Source: Apricaphanius iberus (lineage: Eukaryota; Chordata; Actinopteri; Cyprinodontiformes; Aphaniidae). Taken from it: a stretch of 64,000 nucleotides of DNA. The DNA lies in contig JAPXFQ010000997.1 of the NCBI GenBank assembly GCA_028564705.1, forward strand, positions 124,001-188,000, read 5' to 3'. The position numbers and the translations under genes were made by a program. This document shows positions 53,869 through 64,000 of this stretch, piece after piece (within the stretch, counting starts at the first letter, position 1; every line of letters begins with the position of its first letter). Below the pieces are notes generated by a model, which worked only from the letters and a program-made list of their open reading frames with translations, searched no databases and was not told the DNA's origin.

Positions 53869-55375
53869 CAGTGGTGGCTGTTCCATGATGGGCAATCATG
53901 TGCATCGCCCTCTTGAGTCACACGAAAAAAGAGAGGAGAAAAAGATTGCCGTCCAAGTTTGTATATTATTGTCCAATCAACAGCCTGAATGTCACTTTCC
54001 TACCTAAAACCCCGCCCCGTTGGGGCGATTTCAGTCAGATTGAAAATCGCTCCCGGCGCTCTCATAGAGTAAAATTGTGAGATTCTTTTTTTCAAAGTTT
54101 GGGCCTTACAATGCATGTCAGTGGGTTCTGGGAGGGCTTGCCCCAACGTGATTTTGTAATACGCACTGATGCGTGCTCGGAGACGTACAGCCATAGAATG
54201 GTCTATGGGTACAGCAGGGACACAGGTAGGTACAAACCACGGGAGTTGGAGACAAACGAAAAGAGACACAAAATGCATAAAAAATAATAATAATTTGGTT
54301 ATATCACTCAAAACAATACCGCTTGAGAGAAAAAGATAGCGGGAGAAACTTGAGGTAAAATAGCTTGGACCTGATTATCATCTAAATACAAATACCAATA
54401 AGCAGGAAAATGAAAGTAAAAAGTGCTGTATTAATGTTAAATATGCATGTTGGTCACTGTATAGCTTCAGTACATTTCATAGTAAGGTACTGCTGCGTTA
54501 AAAATGCGCCTTATTCTGTTTAAGTAATGTTTTCGGACTTAAATTAATGCTAATTATTAGCGGAAGTAGCTACGTAGACACCGCAACTTCACAATAAGAG
54601 CATATACTCCTAATGTTTAGATTGAGAGTTTGTCTGCTGAGTGTTTACATTTTGGAAAAAGGTGACATTTGATTAGTAAGTCTATATTAAATTTGATTTA
54701 TTTAATATTTAACACAGCTGCTGATATCCAAATATTGAGTTATTAATATGTTTTGGTTATTTCTACCTTACCTTGCATTTGTTTTTATTTCTCATATGAG
54801 ATCACACATATCATCTCCCTCCTCACATTTATATCACCCAAAACTGTATCAGCAGCTGTGTGGAAATAATAAAGAACAGAATGAATATAACAGCCTTTTC
54901 TCCACCACATTTTATCATACTCTGAATGGCTTTAAGTGGAGCTCCAGTACCTCTATAGACAGCTCAGTGTTTCCTCCTGTACAGTAGCAGTCTGTTCTAG
55001 CAAAACTGTAGAAGCTTCTGACTGAAATCATTCTGTTGTCATAGGATAGTCCTATTAAGAGGATGATCAGGGTTGTCCAACATGATTAAGAAACAGTCAG
55101 CTTTACATACAGAAAATGTAAGCCAGTTACTTTACCTTTGCAACTGGCTAAACGATAAAAAAAATCTACTCATTTCTCCTCTATTTCATGAAAAAATACG
55201 TATGTCAATTGGATTTGTCCCTTTACACTGCAAAGTGTTTCGTTTTTTCTCATATTTAGGAATGTTAATAAGTCAGAATTAATTCACAGCTACCCTGTAA
55301 TTAATTAGGTAAAAAAAAACATTTAACCATCATAGTCATAGCGCACCCTAGAGAAAATACTACCAGCCGCCACTG
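53869..55375. mobile_element. hAT-like element with CAGTGG(T/C)GGCTG ends
   Basis: The left end CAGTGGTGGCTGTTCCAT pairs with the complement of the right end (CAGTGGCGGCTGGTAG). These are hAT-type termini. The flanks (CTGTCTTT and CTCTTTGT) are not a clean 8-bp duplication. The 1.5-kb interior has only short frames and no transposase signature, so it is non-autonomous or eroded. Confidence 0.6.
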
Positions 55376-55799
55376 CTCTTTGTATCGTCATTTAGTATAA
55401 ATCCAGTTTGGGTGGTTCTCAAGACAAAGACAATAGGTCTAGAGTGAGAGGGGCCAAGACTAAGCAGACCTAAAACTGTTTCAACATGAAAAATATTGTG
55501 TTTTATGGAGATGCGCTTTCAATAACCTTTAAAATGTTGAATCATGTGCATGGTGTGGTTATTTATAGAGACAGCACTTGCCCTGATTGCTGGGTATACA
55601 AAAAAAGCTAAATCATTGCATAAATGGGAATATGCAAAAAAAAAAAAAGCATAACTTGTGTTTTAACTAAGTAGGACGAGTTGCTGCCATGGATAAATAG
55701 CATGACGCTTGACCAGTTTTGGGTACCAGATGGGGGAAATGGAAAGTTAAACTAATGTCTTCGAATTATTACCTAATAATTTTTGGGCCGCTACAGGAG
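55376..55799. other. Unassigned sequence
   Basis: No family recognised; an A12 run lies near 55640. Confidence 0.25.
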
Positions 55800-56900
55800 T
55801 CGATGATAATTATTCTTCTTCTGGGGTCCTAGTTTCATGTTCTCTGTCCACACACCAGCTTTCTTCATATCCTTTTTCATCAAAACCATAAATCTCTGTT
55901 TTCTTCTTCATCTCTGCTTCCTGGTGGCTCCAGCCTCAGCATCCTTCTACCAATATAATTTTTGTCTCTCCTCTGAACATGTCCCAACCATCTCAGTCTG
56001 GCTGTCCTGACAATATATTCCCAAAACGTCCAACACGAGCTGTCCCTCTGATGAACTCATTCACGACCCTTTCCACTCTTATCACTCTCAGAGAGAATCT
56101 CAAGAATTTGAGTTCTACAACCTCCATTTCTCCTTCTCTTCTACTACTGTCTTGTACAACTTTCTTTCATTCGTGCTCTCCCTTTTATCACACATCACAC
56201 CTGAAACTTTCTCCACCTATTTCAACCAGCTTGCATACACTTCTTCACCTCTTCTCTGTTGCTTTGGACCATTGACAGTACTTGAAGTCCTCTACCTTCA
56301 TTACTTCCACTCTCTGTAACTTCTCTGTTCCACTTGTTTCTAATCCTCATTCCTCTCTTTTCCAGTACATACCTCCACCTCTCTAGCTTTTCCTCTACCT
56401 CCACCCTGCTTTCACAGCAGAGCACAATGTCATCTGCAAACATAGTCCATGGAGAATCCTGGCTTACCTCATCTGTCAGCCTGTTCATCACTAAAGCAAA
56501 CCAGAAGGGACACAGAGCCAAACGTAGATGGAGTCCCACCTCCACCATTAACTCCTCTGTCACAGCATACCTCACTGCTGTCTCACAGCTCTCATACATG
56601 TCCTGCACTACTCTAATATCCTTCTCTGCGACTAGACCGCCTTATCCAATACCACAGTTCTTCTCTCAGCATCCTGTCTCTAAACCTACAAAGACACAAT
56701 GCAGCTCCCTCTGACCCTCTCTATACTTCTCCTTCAGCACCCTTCAAGCAAAAGTTGTGTCTGTAGTACTCTTTGTTTGCATGAAACCATACTACTCCTC
56801 ACAAATGCTTCCTTCTGACTGAAACCTAGCTTCCGCCACCCTTTCCCAATGCTTCATTGTATTACTCATTAGCTTTATTCCTCTATAGTTGCCACAATTA
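55800..56900 (-). pseudogene. RTE-like LINE relic (reverse transcriptase part)
   Basis: The minus frame 56222-56608 contains the RT palm region: VGLHLRLALCPFWFALVMNR, then LTDEVSQDSPWTMFADDIV with the FADD catalytic box, then VEEKLERWRYVLEKRGM. This is a widespread fish non-LTR family that I place near RTE by pattern. The normal 'gln-gly-ser' turn before 'leu-ser-pro-phe' is changed to leu-arg-leu. The 3' part (55800-56220) continues in other frames with stops and small indels. There is no endonuclease. It abuts the start of the L2 element. Confidence 0.7.
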
Positions 56901-56999
56901 ATGATGCAGCAGTGCACCTGCCTTAAGAAATTAGGGGGGGGGGGGTGCATAAAAGGTTCCAGCGGGTCAGCAGATACAACATCAGTTCAGTACTTGCAT

Positions 57000-57540
57000 C
57001 AAACAGGAATGCTTTAGGGAATCTACACTGGCTCCTCCCATCCAGATGCCGCCAGTGGTGTGATCTTCAATGACCGCCTACACATCCACTGTGTCACTAG
57101 TGACACACCTACATAATGCTGTATGTAATGCAAACATATATATGTTATATAGCAGGATCGTTATCCATGCTGGTGGCAATGACATCCGGTTAATGCAATG
57201 GGAGGTCACTAAAATTAGCATAGCTTCAGTGTGTAGGGCTGCTCATTTTTTTTGGTCCCCTGCCTGATCGTACTAGCGATGACATATACAGCCGTATGGG
57301 GTCGTTTCACCTTTGGTTCTCAAGGTGTTGTCCAGAAAACGATGTGGGCTACATTGATAACTGGAGGACCTTCTGGGGAAAACCTGGACTGTTACGTAGA
57401 GAAGGCATCCATCCCACCGCGGACGGAGCTTCGCTTTTTCCAGGAACATTGATAGGGTTATGTCTAGTTCCCCATTGCCGTGACAACCCAGAGTCCAGGT
57501 CAGAGAACAGGGACTGCCACCCACTCACTACCCTATAAAG
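57000..57540 (+). pseudogene. L2 ORF1 with esterase (SGNH) domain
   Basis: Two frames together give the ORF1 esterase-like domain described in CR1/L2 elements. VIHAGGNDIRLMQWEVTKI (57140-57215) holds the Gly-x-Asn-Asp block. VGYIDNWRTFWGKPGLLRREGIHPT (about 57346-57425, one plus frame) holds the C-terminal His block. In this family the residue before Gly-Ile-His-Pro is normally Asp; here it reads Glu. A frame change lies between the two parts. The role proposed for this domain in LINEs is uncertain (lipid/membrane or RNP association). Confidence 0.65.
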
Positions 57541-57639
57541 ACAGTTTCCCATCCACTACCCAAAACAAATAATTAAAAGTTAATGCTACTAGAAGTATAA
57601 AAATCTCATAAAGATAAATACAACTCCGACTGAACAGAA

Positions 57640-58344
57640 AAATAAATCAATTAATTGTGGTTTACTAAACATACAATCTCTCCCCTTAAAAGCACTCTTG
57701 GTAAATGACTTAATTTGTGATAATACTATTGATCTGTTTTGTCTTGCAGAGACATGGTTGCAGGAAGAGGACCATGTCCCAATAAATGAGTCAACTCCCC
57801 CTAGCTACTTAAACTTTAGTGTCCATCGAAGTACTGGTCGAGGAGGTGGAGGAGCCACCATCTTTCATTCAGATTTACTAATCAATCCCCCCAAAAAATA
57901 ATAGTTACAGTTCCTTTGAGAAGCCTTCCTCATACACATAATAAAACAGTAAAGCCACTTTTCGTGGTCTTGTATCGTCCAACAGGCCCTTATTCTCAAT
58001 TTTTAAATCAGATATCAGATTTTCTATCTGACTTAGTTTTAAACACTGATAAAGTTATTATAGATGGAGACTTCAATATTCATGTTGACAGTGAAAGTGA
58101 TAGTATTAATACAGCTTTTAACATTATCTTAGACTCAATAGGCTTTACTCAAAATGTGCAGGGACCAACCCACTCTTGTCACCACACTTTAGATCTTGTG
58201 CTTACTTATGCCATTAACTGTGAAGAAATAACAGTCTTTCCACATAACCCTATCCTGTCTGATAATTTTCTGATCACTTTTAAATTCAGTTTAACTGTTC
58301 ATTTCAAACCTGAGAGAAAACTTCATTATCAGACAATGCTGTAG
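57640..58344 (+). pseudogene. L2 ORF2 endonuclease domain
   Basis: An apurinic-type endonuclease domain in two frames. 57698-57901 has [11 protein letters not shown] (the catalytic Glu block) and [10 protein letters not shown]. 57916-58344 has VVLYRPTGPYSQF, VIIDGDFNIHV (catalytic Asp/Asn block), HTLDLVLTY and LSDNFLITF. The last block normally carries Ser-Asp-His; here the His is Asn, so nicking activity should be lost. A stop and frame change at about 57900 separates the halves. Confidence 0.75.
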
Positions 58345-58369
58345 CAAGTTTTAAAGAAGCTCTTCCAAC

Positions 58370-60002
58370 TTTAGTTTCCTCAGTATATAAAAGTACAATA
58401 GAAAATAGTGATTTAACTCCTGACCCCTCACAACTTGACATTTTAGTTCATAGCGTTAATCCCTCTCTGCGTCTGGCAATAGACAAAGTTGCTCCCTTGA
58501 AAAGGAAGGTGGCTAGCCATAGAAGATTAGCTCCCTGGTTTAATTTAGAGCTACGTACCCTAAAGCAGAATGTTAGAAAACTAGAGAGAAAATGGCACTC
58601 CATGCATTTACAGGATTCTTATTTAGTGCGGAAAAAAAGTCTATTACTTTATAAAAAGAGCCTTCGAACAGCGAGAACAGCATATTTTTCATCTTTAATC
58701 GAGGAGAATAAAAACAATCCTAGGTTTCTTTTAATACAGTTGCCAAACTCACACAGGATCAAAGCTCTGTCGAGCCAACCATTCCCCCAGCTCTTAGTAG
58801 TGACGACTTCATAAAATTATTTATAAATAAAATAGACTCTAAAAAAAATAAGATAAATAGGAACCTTCCCTTCTTCCTTACTTAGTAAGGCAGCATCAAA
58901 AAATGGTTGAACCTAATATATGCTTGAACTGCTTTAATGTTGCCGAAATTTCAGATCTACCAAAATTATTAGCATTATCAAAACCTTCAACTTGCATGTT
59001 AGACCCAGTCCCAACTAAACTTTTAAAAGAGGTTTTCCAGTTGATTGCTGCTCCAATTTTAGATATAATGAATCTATCCTTAATCAATGGATATGTACCA
59101 CAGGAGTTTCAGATTGCTGTAATTAAACCTCTACTTAAGAAACCTTCTCTTGATCAAAACGACTTAATAAACTATAGACCGATATCTAATTTTCTCTTCT
59201 TATCTAAAATTCTTGAGAAAATAGTTGCATATCAGATGTGTGAGCATTTAAACAATAATGAGCATCTTCCTCGGCCTCAATGGTTACTTGCGGAGTACCA
59301 CAGGGTTCGGTGCCTGGGCCGATACTTTTTACTATATATATGCTTCCTATTGGAAAAATCATTAGGCAGCATGGGATAAATTTCCATAGTTACGCAGATG
59401 ATACACAGCTATATCTAACCATAAATCCTGATGAATCCAATCAATTAGGTAGACTAGAGGCATGTCTGGAAGACATAAAAATTTGAATGACTCTAAACTT
59501 CTTGCTTCTGAATTCTGATAAAACAGAAGTTGTCGTCTTTGGACTAGAAGCTCTGAAAAAGAAACTACTTAGTCAACCCCTTCACATGGACGGCATTAAA
59601 TTAGCCTCCGGTAATAAAGTAAAGAACATCCTGTTATTTTTGACCAAGATATGTCATTTTGATCTCACATTAAAGAAGTCTCTAGGATTTCCTTTTTTCA
59701 ACTGAGGAATATTGTAAAAATTAGAACTATCCTGTCCAGGAGTGATGCTGAAAAACTAGTCCATGCTTCAAGGCTGGATTACTGTAACTCTGTATTATCA
59801 GGTAGTCCACAGAATACAATGAAAAGTCTTCAGTTAGTCCAAAATGCTGCTGCAAGGGTTCTACTGAATAAAAGAAGAAGATATCACATTTCCCCTGTTT
59901 TAGCTTCTGTGCACTGGCTCCCAGTAAAATCTAGAATAGAATTCAAGATCCTCCTTCTGACATATAAAGCTCTTAATAATCAAGCTCCATCATACATAAG
60001 AG
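58370..60002 (+). pseudogene. L2 ORF2 reverse transcriptase, internally deleted
   Basis: 58497-58814 is the linker between endonuclease and RT (APWFNLELRTLKQNVRKLER). 58903-59275 is the RT N-terminal half (LDPVPTKLL, INYRPISNF, LSKILEKI). At about 59275 the text jumps straight to VTCGVPQGSVPGPILFTIY (59280 on). The intervening RT segment with the first catalytic Asp is missing, about 100 residues by family comparison. 59390 has YADDTQLYL. A stop separates 59486 and 59487, then MTLNFLLLNSDKTEVVVFG, and further frame breaks occur near 59640 and 59705. It ends in NQAPSYIR, cut by the hAT-like insertion. Confidence 0.8.
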
Positions 60003-60154
60003 CAGGACTTTCCACATAGACACAGACCAGCCAGCTTGGGGGGGGGGGGGGCTGACCATATAATGTAAATGTAAGTAACAGCACGATATTCATTGCATTT
60101 ATTAACTTTGTCGTAAACAACAGAATATTTATACAAATAAAATAAAAATAATCT

Positions 60155-60493
60155 TAAGTAAAAGACGTTTCTAACATAAATGATAAACTTAATGGTTTCA
60201 TTTTTCCATTCTGCTCTTCAGTCAACTTCACTGTGTCACTATCTTCCCATTCAGGATCAGAGTCCATGCCCAACTCAAAATTTTGTAGCAGCAAAAATAT
60301 AAAACTTGTAGGTGTACATTAACATGCCAAGGTTTAAAGAAAAAAATCTGTAAATGTTTTGATTTTAACAATGAATGTCCTTTTTAGGATGAATACAGAA
60401 TCTTAATACTACTCTGAAGCACTTAAACTGACCACTTTTCTTCTTTAAGAAGCCTGCCAGAGTCTGCTGATTTGATTTTCTTTTTGGTGGCAT
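60155..60493 (-). pseudogene. Short two-exon-like ORF of the hAT-like element
   Basis: From ATG at 60493 the minus strand reads MPPKRKSNQQTLAGFLKKK to about 60420. After an intron-like AT-rich stretch a second block reads GMDSDPEWEDSDTVKL and runs to a stop near 60155. Both blocks are recognisable in the copy at 39809-40080 (FLKKKSDQFKC and DPEWEDSD sense). The basic head followed by an acidic stretch resembles N termini of hAT-type transposases; the catalytic part is missing. Exon structure is inferred. Confidence 0.45.
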
Positions 60494-60559
60494 CTTTCTC
60501 ACATCTCTGGGCAGGAAGAAACCATGAACAGGAGAAGATTACTAATACTTTTTATTTTT

Positions 60560-61873
60560 ATTATCAGAATCAGAATCAGCTTTAATGGCCAAGTATGACA
60601 CATACAAGTATGATGCATACAAGGAATTTACAGATACAGTACAACCTGTCCAAGATCATTACAAACAACAACAACAACAAACAGATCCAGGTCACTGTTG
60701 GGCATGCAGCCACCGAGAGGCGCTCCCGTTTATGAAACATAGAGAAGTACACATCTGGTAGGGGAGGGTTCCACGGTGAGGGGAAAAAAACGCTCACCTG
60801 TGTTGTGGGTCCGTACAGCACTCACAACGCAGGTAATTGAAAAAACCACACCAACAAACATTTAAGCACATATTCAGACATTAACAATGACACATCAGGA
60901 AGGATGGGCAGGTATGAGCTCCAGTCCACAGGTTAACGCGCTGCCATCGAGGCGCGCTGTTATCCAGCTTCCTGTTGCAGGAGAGAAATTGAGGAGACAG
61001 CGAGACGGTGTGTGTGAATGTGAGTGTGTGTAACCATGTCAGTATGTGCGTCAGTAGATGCAGGTGTACGGGGGAGAGGAGACTCTGTTGACATTCTTCT
61101 CACGGACATTTGATTAGGACCAGGTTGAAGGTCTTCATGGGAGTCAAAATATAAATTGTTTGGATTGCAGGGAGAGATCAAATATTCCTCTCTGCCCCTT
61201 CAGTCTGTCAGTGGTTTCTTTTTACAATCTAATTCAGCCAAATTGTAGTTCAAATTAAAGTTCCAAATCCAAATTAATTCCCAGATTAATAGTTCCAAAT
61301 CCAATTAATTTCAAGTTAACCCAATCTGCACCGACAGTTTCTCCAAGTCCGATGACAAATTGCGGATGAGTCCCAGAGCGCCGGCCAGATCGCCTCTTAC
61401 AGCGTCTGTTCTGCGTCCCAGCTCCCCCAGCATTTGGTTCTGAGTCCCATCAGTTCGAATCAACGCATCCAGCTGTTCCTTCAGCCGTCCAATCGCTTCC
61501 AGAACAGTGACCAATCTCGACCGTGTTTCAGATCTTTGTTGCTCCATTTTTCGGTAGTTCCAGTAACTGCCCATTCCAATCAGCAGAAACCCGATTGACA
61601 ACACCCCGGTTGACCCTTGCCGGTGCTTCGTAGAGTTGAGTAGATTTTGTCAATAGCATTAAGAGACAAGCTGACCATTTCCATCTTCACTTATTCGCTT
61701 ATTCAGTTTGGTTTCGGAGAAAATTGCCAAAAGATACTCAAGATAGAGGCACAGGAGACCTTCCCTTCTAGTTATTACAACTACTACTATTATGTGACTG
61801 GGAGCGCTGCTCTGGCGGCTGCAAGCACTTCATTGACCGGATCAATAAAGTGTCCTTGAATTGAATTGAATAA
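60560..61873 (-). mobile_element. Nested retroelement sequence inside the hAT-like element
   Basis: The left edge 'cagaatcagaatcagcttta' is the reverse complement of a common fish retroposon tail, so one element reads leftward. The right edge 'atcaataaagtgtccttgaa' is a plus-oriented tail, so two tails point outward. This suggests two separate insertions or a rearranged one. 61874-62479 is the remaining right part of the hAT-like element. Confidence 0.5.
61311..61604 (-). CDS. Small transmembrane plus coiled-coil protein in nested retroelement
   Basis: 97 codons open from 61604, but the first codon is GTG; the frame is also open upstream to a TGA near 61650. The first usable Met is 11 codons in (MGSYWNYRK), or the start lies in a lost exon. 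Residues 1-16 (VLSIGFLLIGMGSYW) are a short membrane-like segment. Residues 20-95 have heptad-like spacing (RLVTVLEAIGRLKEQLDALI, later LIRNLSSDLEKLSVQI), a coiled coil. No enzyme motif. The frame is intact amid decayed neighbours. I do not recognise a named family. Confidence 0.45.
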   Translation of the reverse strand: MLSIGFLLIGMGSYWNYRKMEQQRSETRSRLVTVLEAIGRLKEQLDALIRTDGTQNQMLGELGRRTDAVRGDLAGALGLIRNLSSDLEKLSVQIGLT

Positions 61874-62485
61874 TAAGCAGGCTATATTATTTTCTCAGAC
61901 ATTTGCTCAAATATAATATTACTTTACTACTACTATTATCACTAAATTATTATCATCATTATACAACATATAAAGTAGGAATAAAAACTGATTTGCACTG
62001 CTAAAAATAAAAAAATAGACAATACAAGCCGGCATAGTATGGCATCAACGGGCTTTCTGTGGTTGTGAATCTCTTATTTTCAGTTCATGACACGTTCACA
62101 GTGGAGTGGTGGCTACACAAATAAACAGCAAATAATTCTCCCTTATACAAACAAAAATACACTCTTATGAATCAATTTTTTGTTTTCACTAATTGAACGC
62201 TTGAAGGGAGGACTGAATTACCAAAATCACGCTCTGCTTCTCGTCTATGACGGCTCCGACAGCCTGGTTTGAAAGCTAACCCAGTTCACATAGCATTCTG
62301 GCTGAGAATAGAGCCGTGTCACAGTGGGACTCATGCTGAAGTATGAAAGGGAAAATACGATGGGCGTGCTAACGTCGTGCACAGCATTGCGCGGAATCAC
62401 ATCCTGGTCATAAATTAGTAGCCGGCTGGACTTCATTGAGTAGTCGGCTATATAGGCATCCCGTTTGTGGAAAGCCCTGTAAGAG

Positions 62486-63226
62486 ACCTGATTGTTCCAT
62501 ATGTTCCTAACAGAGCACTTCGCTCTCAGACTGCAGGTTTACTGGTAGTTCCTAGGATTTCTAAAAGTACAATGGGTGGCAGATCTTTCAGTTACCAGGC
62601 TCCCCTCCTATGGAACCAGCTCCCAGGGCAGGTAGAGAGTGTTAGTAGCTAGGTCTCCTAGTAGCTAGGAGACAGGTTAATGTTAGTAGCTATGCTGCTT
62701 TAGGCTAGGCTGTGGGAGGACATTATTAGAGTCAGTTCCTACCTTCTCTCCTACTTCTCTCCAACTGCATGATGTGTTGTCAATTCAAGCGCTAACCTGT
62801 TTTCTCTTAGTCTCTTCCTACAGTAGGTGCTCCTGACCCGCCCTGCTTGACGACCCTGACTAAGATGGCATTCCAGTGGATGAACGTTCTCCACGTCCTG
62901 CTACCAGCTTCTGCTTCTGCATCAGTTCTGTTGCTCTTTCTGTGTCTCTGCTGCCTTCTCCAAACCCAGACGGTCTCGGCAGATGACCGCTTATGCTGAG
63001 CCTGGTTCTCCCGGAGGTTTGTTCCTGTTAAAAGGGAGTTTTTCCTCTCCACTGTCGCTTCATGCTTGCTCAGTGTGAGGGATTGCTGAGAAGTCACGAC
63101 GCAATATTCTGTGGTTCTCTAATTCCTAAATTAAACATTGTATTGTAATAACTCTTCTTGTAAAGTGCCTTGAGATGACATCTGTTGTAAAATGGCACTA
63201 TATAAATAAACTGAAATGAATTAAAT
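62486..63226 (+). pseudogene. L2 RT C-terminal end and 3' UTR
   Basis: Resumes directly after TAAGAG with DLIVPYVPNRALRSQTAGLLVVP and SYQAPLLWNQLPG, the same region as the minus-strand copy at 24 kb. The coding part stops near 62652. The 3' UTR follows, including the block 'agatgaccgcttatgctgag' and the end 'tgccttgagatgacatctgt' with a terminal stem-type 'ggcactatataaataaactg'. It is the best 3' reference in the window. The minus frame over 62807-63097 is a shadow. Confidence 0.82.
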
Positions 63227-64000
63227 ATGAACGTCACACAATTAATGCACCAATAGGTGTAATACTATATAATCTGAAGACATATATATATGAACATAAT
63301 ATGATATAATTCCTAAATGCAACATATTTTCATTCAAATTTTTATTTTTATTCTCAGTTCAGAGATTGGAGGACAGCAATTGTTGGTTGTTTGTGAAGCT
63401 CTACAAGTTTGAAAATTTGGCTTAGATTCACATTTTGTCTATCTCACCCACTGCACTGCCAGTGTCCTCCATGTTCAAAAAGGGTGTATGCTTCACATGT
63501 ACGTTTGACACAGCAAGCAGGAAGTTTCAAGGTTCTGTAATAGGGAGCATAAATTAGGCCATTCTATTTTCAGGCCATGAGTCCCCTCTGCCCAAAAAAA
63601 ATAAAAATGATTGAGTCAGTGGAGCGATAAGTTATTCCTTGATCTCGTTTAAAATGTGCTGTTGATTGAACATATGATGCACATTTTGATGTACATAAAA
63701 CGCTGATTTTTTACTTGCGGCAAAAGTTACTCTAGGTTTAGTGTGAAAACACTTAGCAGACTACAACTGAAGAAGAAGAATCAGAGAGGAGTTGTATAGA
63801 AAGGGAGAATCCTCTGTGTTTCATTGGTTGACAGCTAACTAAACGATAATTTCCTGACAGAAAATGGACACAAGACAGTTATTATTAAAATAAAATGTTT
63901 TGTGGTGGATGGCAGTGGGTGGAAAAATTCTGTGCCAACACACAAAATAGGTAAACAACTAATGTAAATTCTGTATGTCTTGGAGATTATGTTCACATTA
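63227..64000. other. Unassigned sequence to window end
   Basis: AT-rich, without a recognised gene or repeat family. Confidence 0.25.

Larger units (their letters stand above)
60003..62479 (-). mobile_element. hAT-like element inserted in L2
   Basis: Ends CAGGACTTTCCACA (60003) and TGTGGAAAGCCCTG (to 62479). TAAGAG flanks both sides (59997-60002 and 62480-62485), and joining the flanks restores the L2 reading frame order (APSYIR then DLIVPYV). The duplication is 6 bp, while hAT elements usually make 8. The left 500 bp match 39780-40290 inverted. The middle is interrupted by retroelement sequence. No full transposase is present. Confidence 0.75.
56945..63226 (+). mobile_element. L2-type LINE, long copy split by a hAT-like insertion
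   Basis: The most complete non-LTR element here: ORF1 esterase remnant, ORF2 endonuclease, RT, C-terminal region and 3' UTR ending 'ggcactatataaataaactg'. Without the 60003-62485 insertion it is about 3.8 kb. Frame breaks and an internal deletion make it inactive. The 5' limit is set just after a G13 run and is uncertain. Confidence 0.82.

Noticed and set aside
57273..57552. Minus frames opposite the L2 ORF1 region
   Set aside because: They are shadows of the plus-strand esterase domain, which has the recognisable motifs.
62807..63097. 96-codon minus frame as a gene
   Set aside because: It is antisense to the L2 3' UTR; the same pattern appears opposite the L2 tail at 37.4-37.8 kb.

Overview
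The window looks like repeat-dominated, gene-poor chromosomal DNA of a teleost fish, probably a percomorph. The evidence is the mix of mobile elements: L2/CR1-type LINEs, a Rex1-like fragment, a BEL/Pao retrotransposon, hAT and Tc1-like DNA transposons, many short inverted-repeat elements (MITEs), and several widespread teleost repeat tails. I found no convincing exon of a host protein-coding gene. The only long intact reading frame is the 1,676-codon BEL polyprotein.

Layout. 0-9.5 kb: decayed LINE fragments (L2 3' end, Rex1-like RT), a hAT MITE with target duplication, three more inverted-repeat elements, and sequence without a recognised family. 9.5-17.8 kb: a hAT transposase fragment split by a 7.7-kb LTR element. 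That element has 466/470-bp LTRs, TAAC target duplication, tRNA-Trp-type primer site and polypurine tract, but no recognisable gag, pol or env. 17.8-23.2 kb: mostly unassigned, with a tRNA-related repeat and a perfect 41-bp palindrome. 23.2-25 kb: 5'-truncated L2 on the minus strand. 25.7-34.7 kb: a nearly complete BEL/Pao element (minus strand), with ACTAGT-rich short repeats on both sides. 34.7-45.9 kb: Tc1-like relics, MITEs, an L2 tail with a clean nested insertion, a hAT fragment, an AT microsatellite and a foldback element with arms of about 240 bp.

46.1-50.8 kb: the most distinctive structure. A unit of about 2.1-2.4 kb occurs twice in tandem. Each copy has an array of about 118-bp repeats (six versus four), then two tRNA-like modules on the minus strand spaced exactly 155 bp, each behind the same leader and each followed by a T-tract, then about 1.1 kb of unique sequence. 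(AAT)n microsatellites and a 94-bp palindrome border the block.

50.8-64 kb: a MITE relic, a 1.5-kb hAT-like element, an RTE-like LINE relic, and a long L2 element (ORF1 esterase, endonuclease, reverse transcriptase, 3' UTR). A 2.48-kb hAT-like element with a TAAGAG duplication splits this L2 and itself carries nested retroelement sequence with a short transmembrane/coiled-coil ORF.

Working together: the BEL ORFs are the only set that could still act jointly. The other elements look dead or non-autonomous and would depend on enzymes encoded elsewhere. Family names rest on recognised motifs, not database searches.
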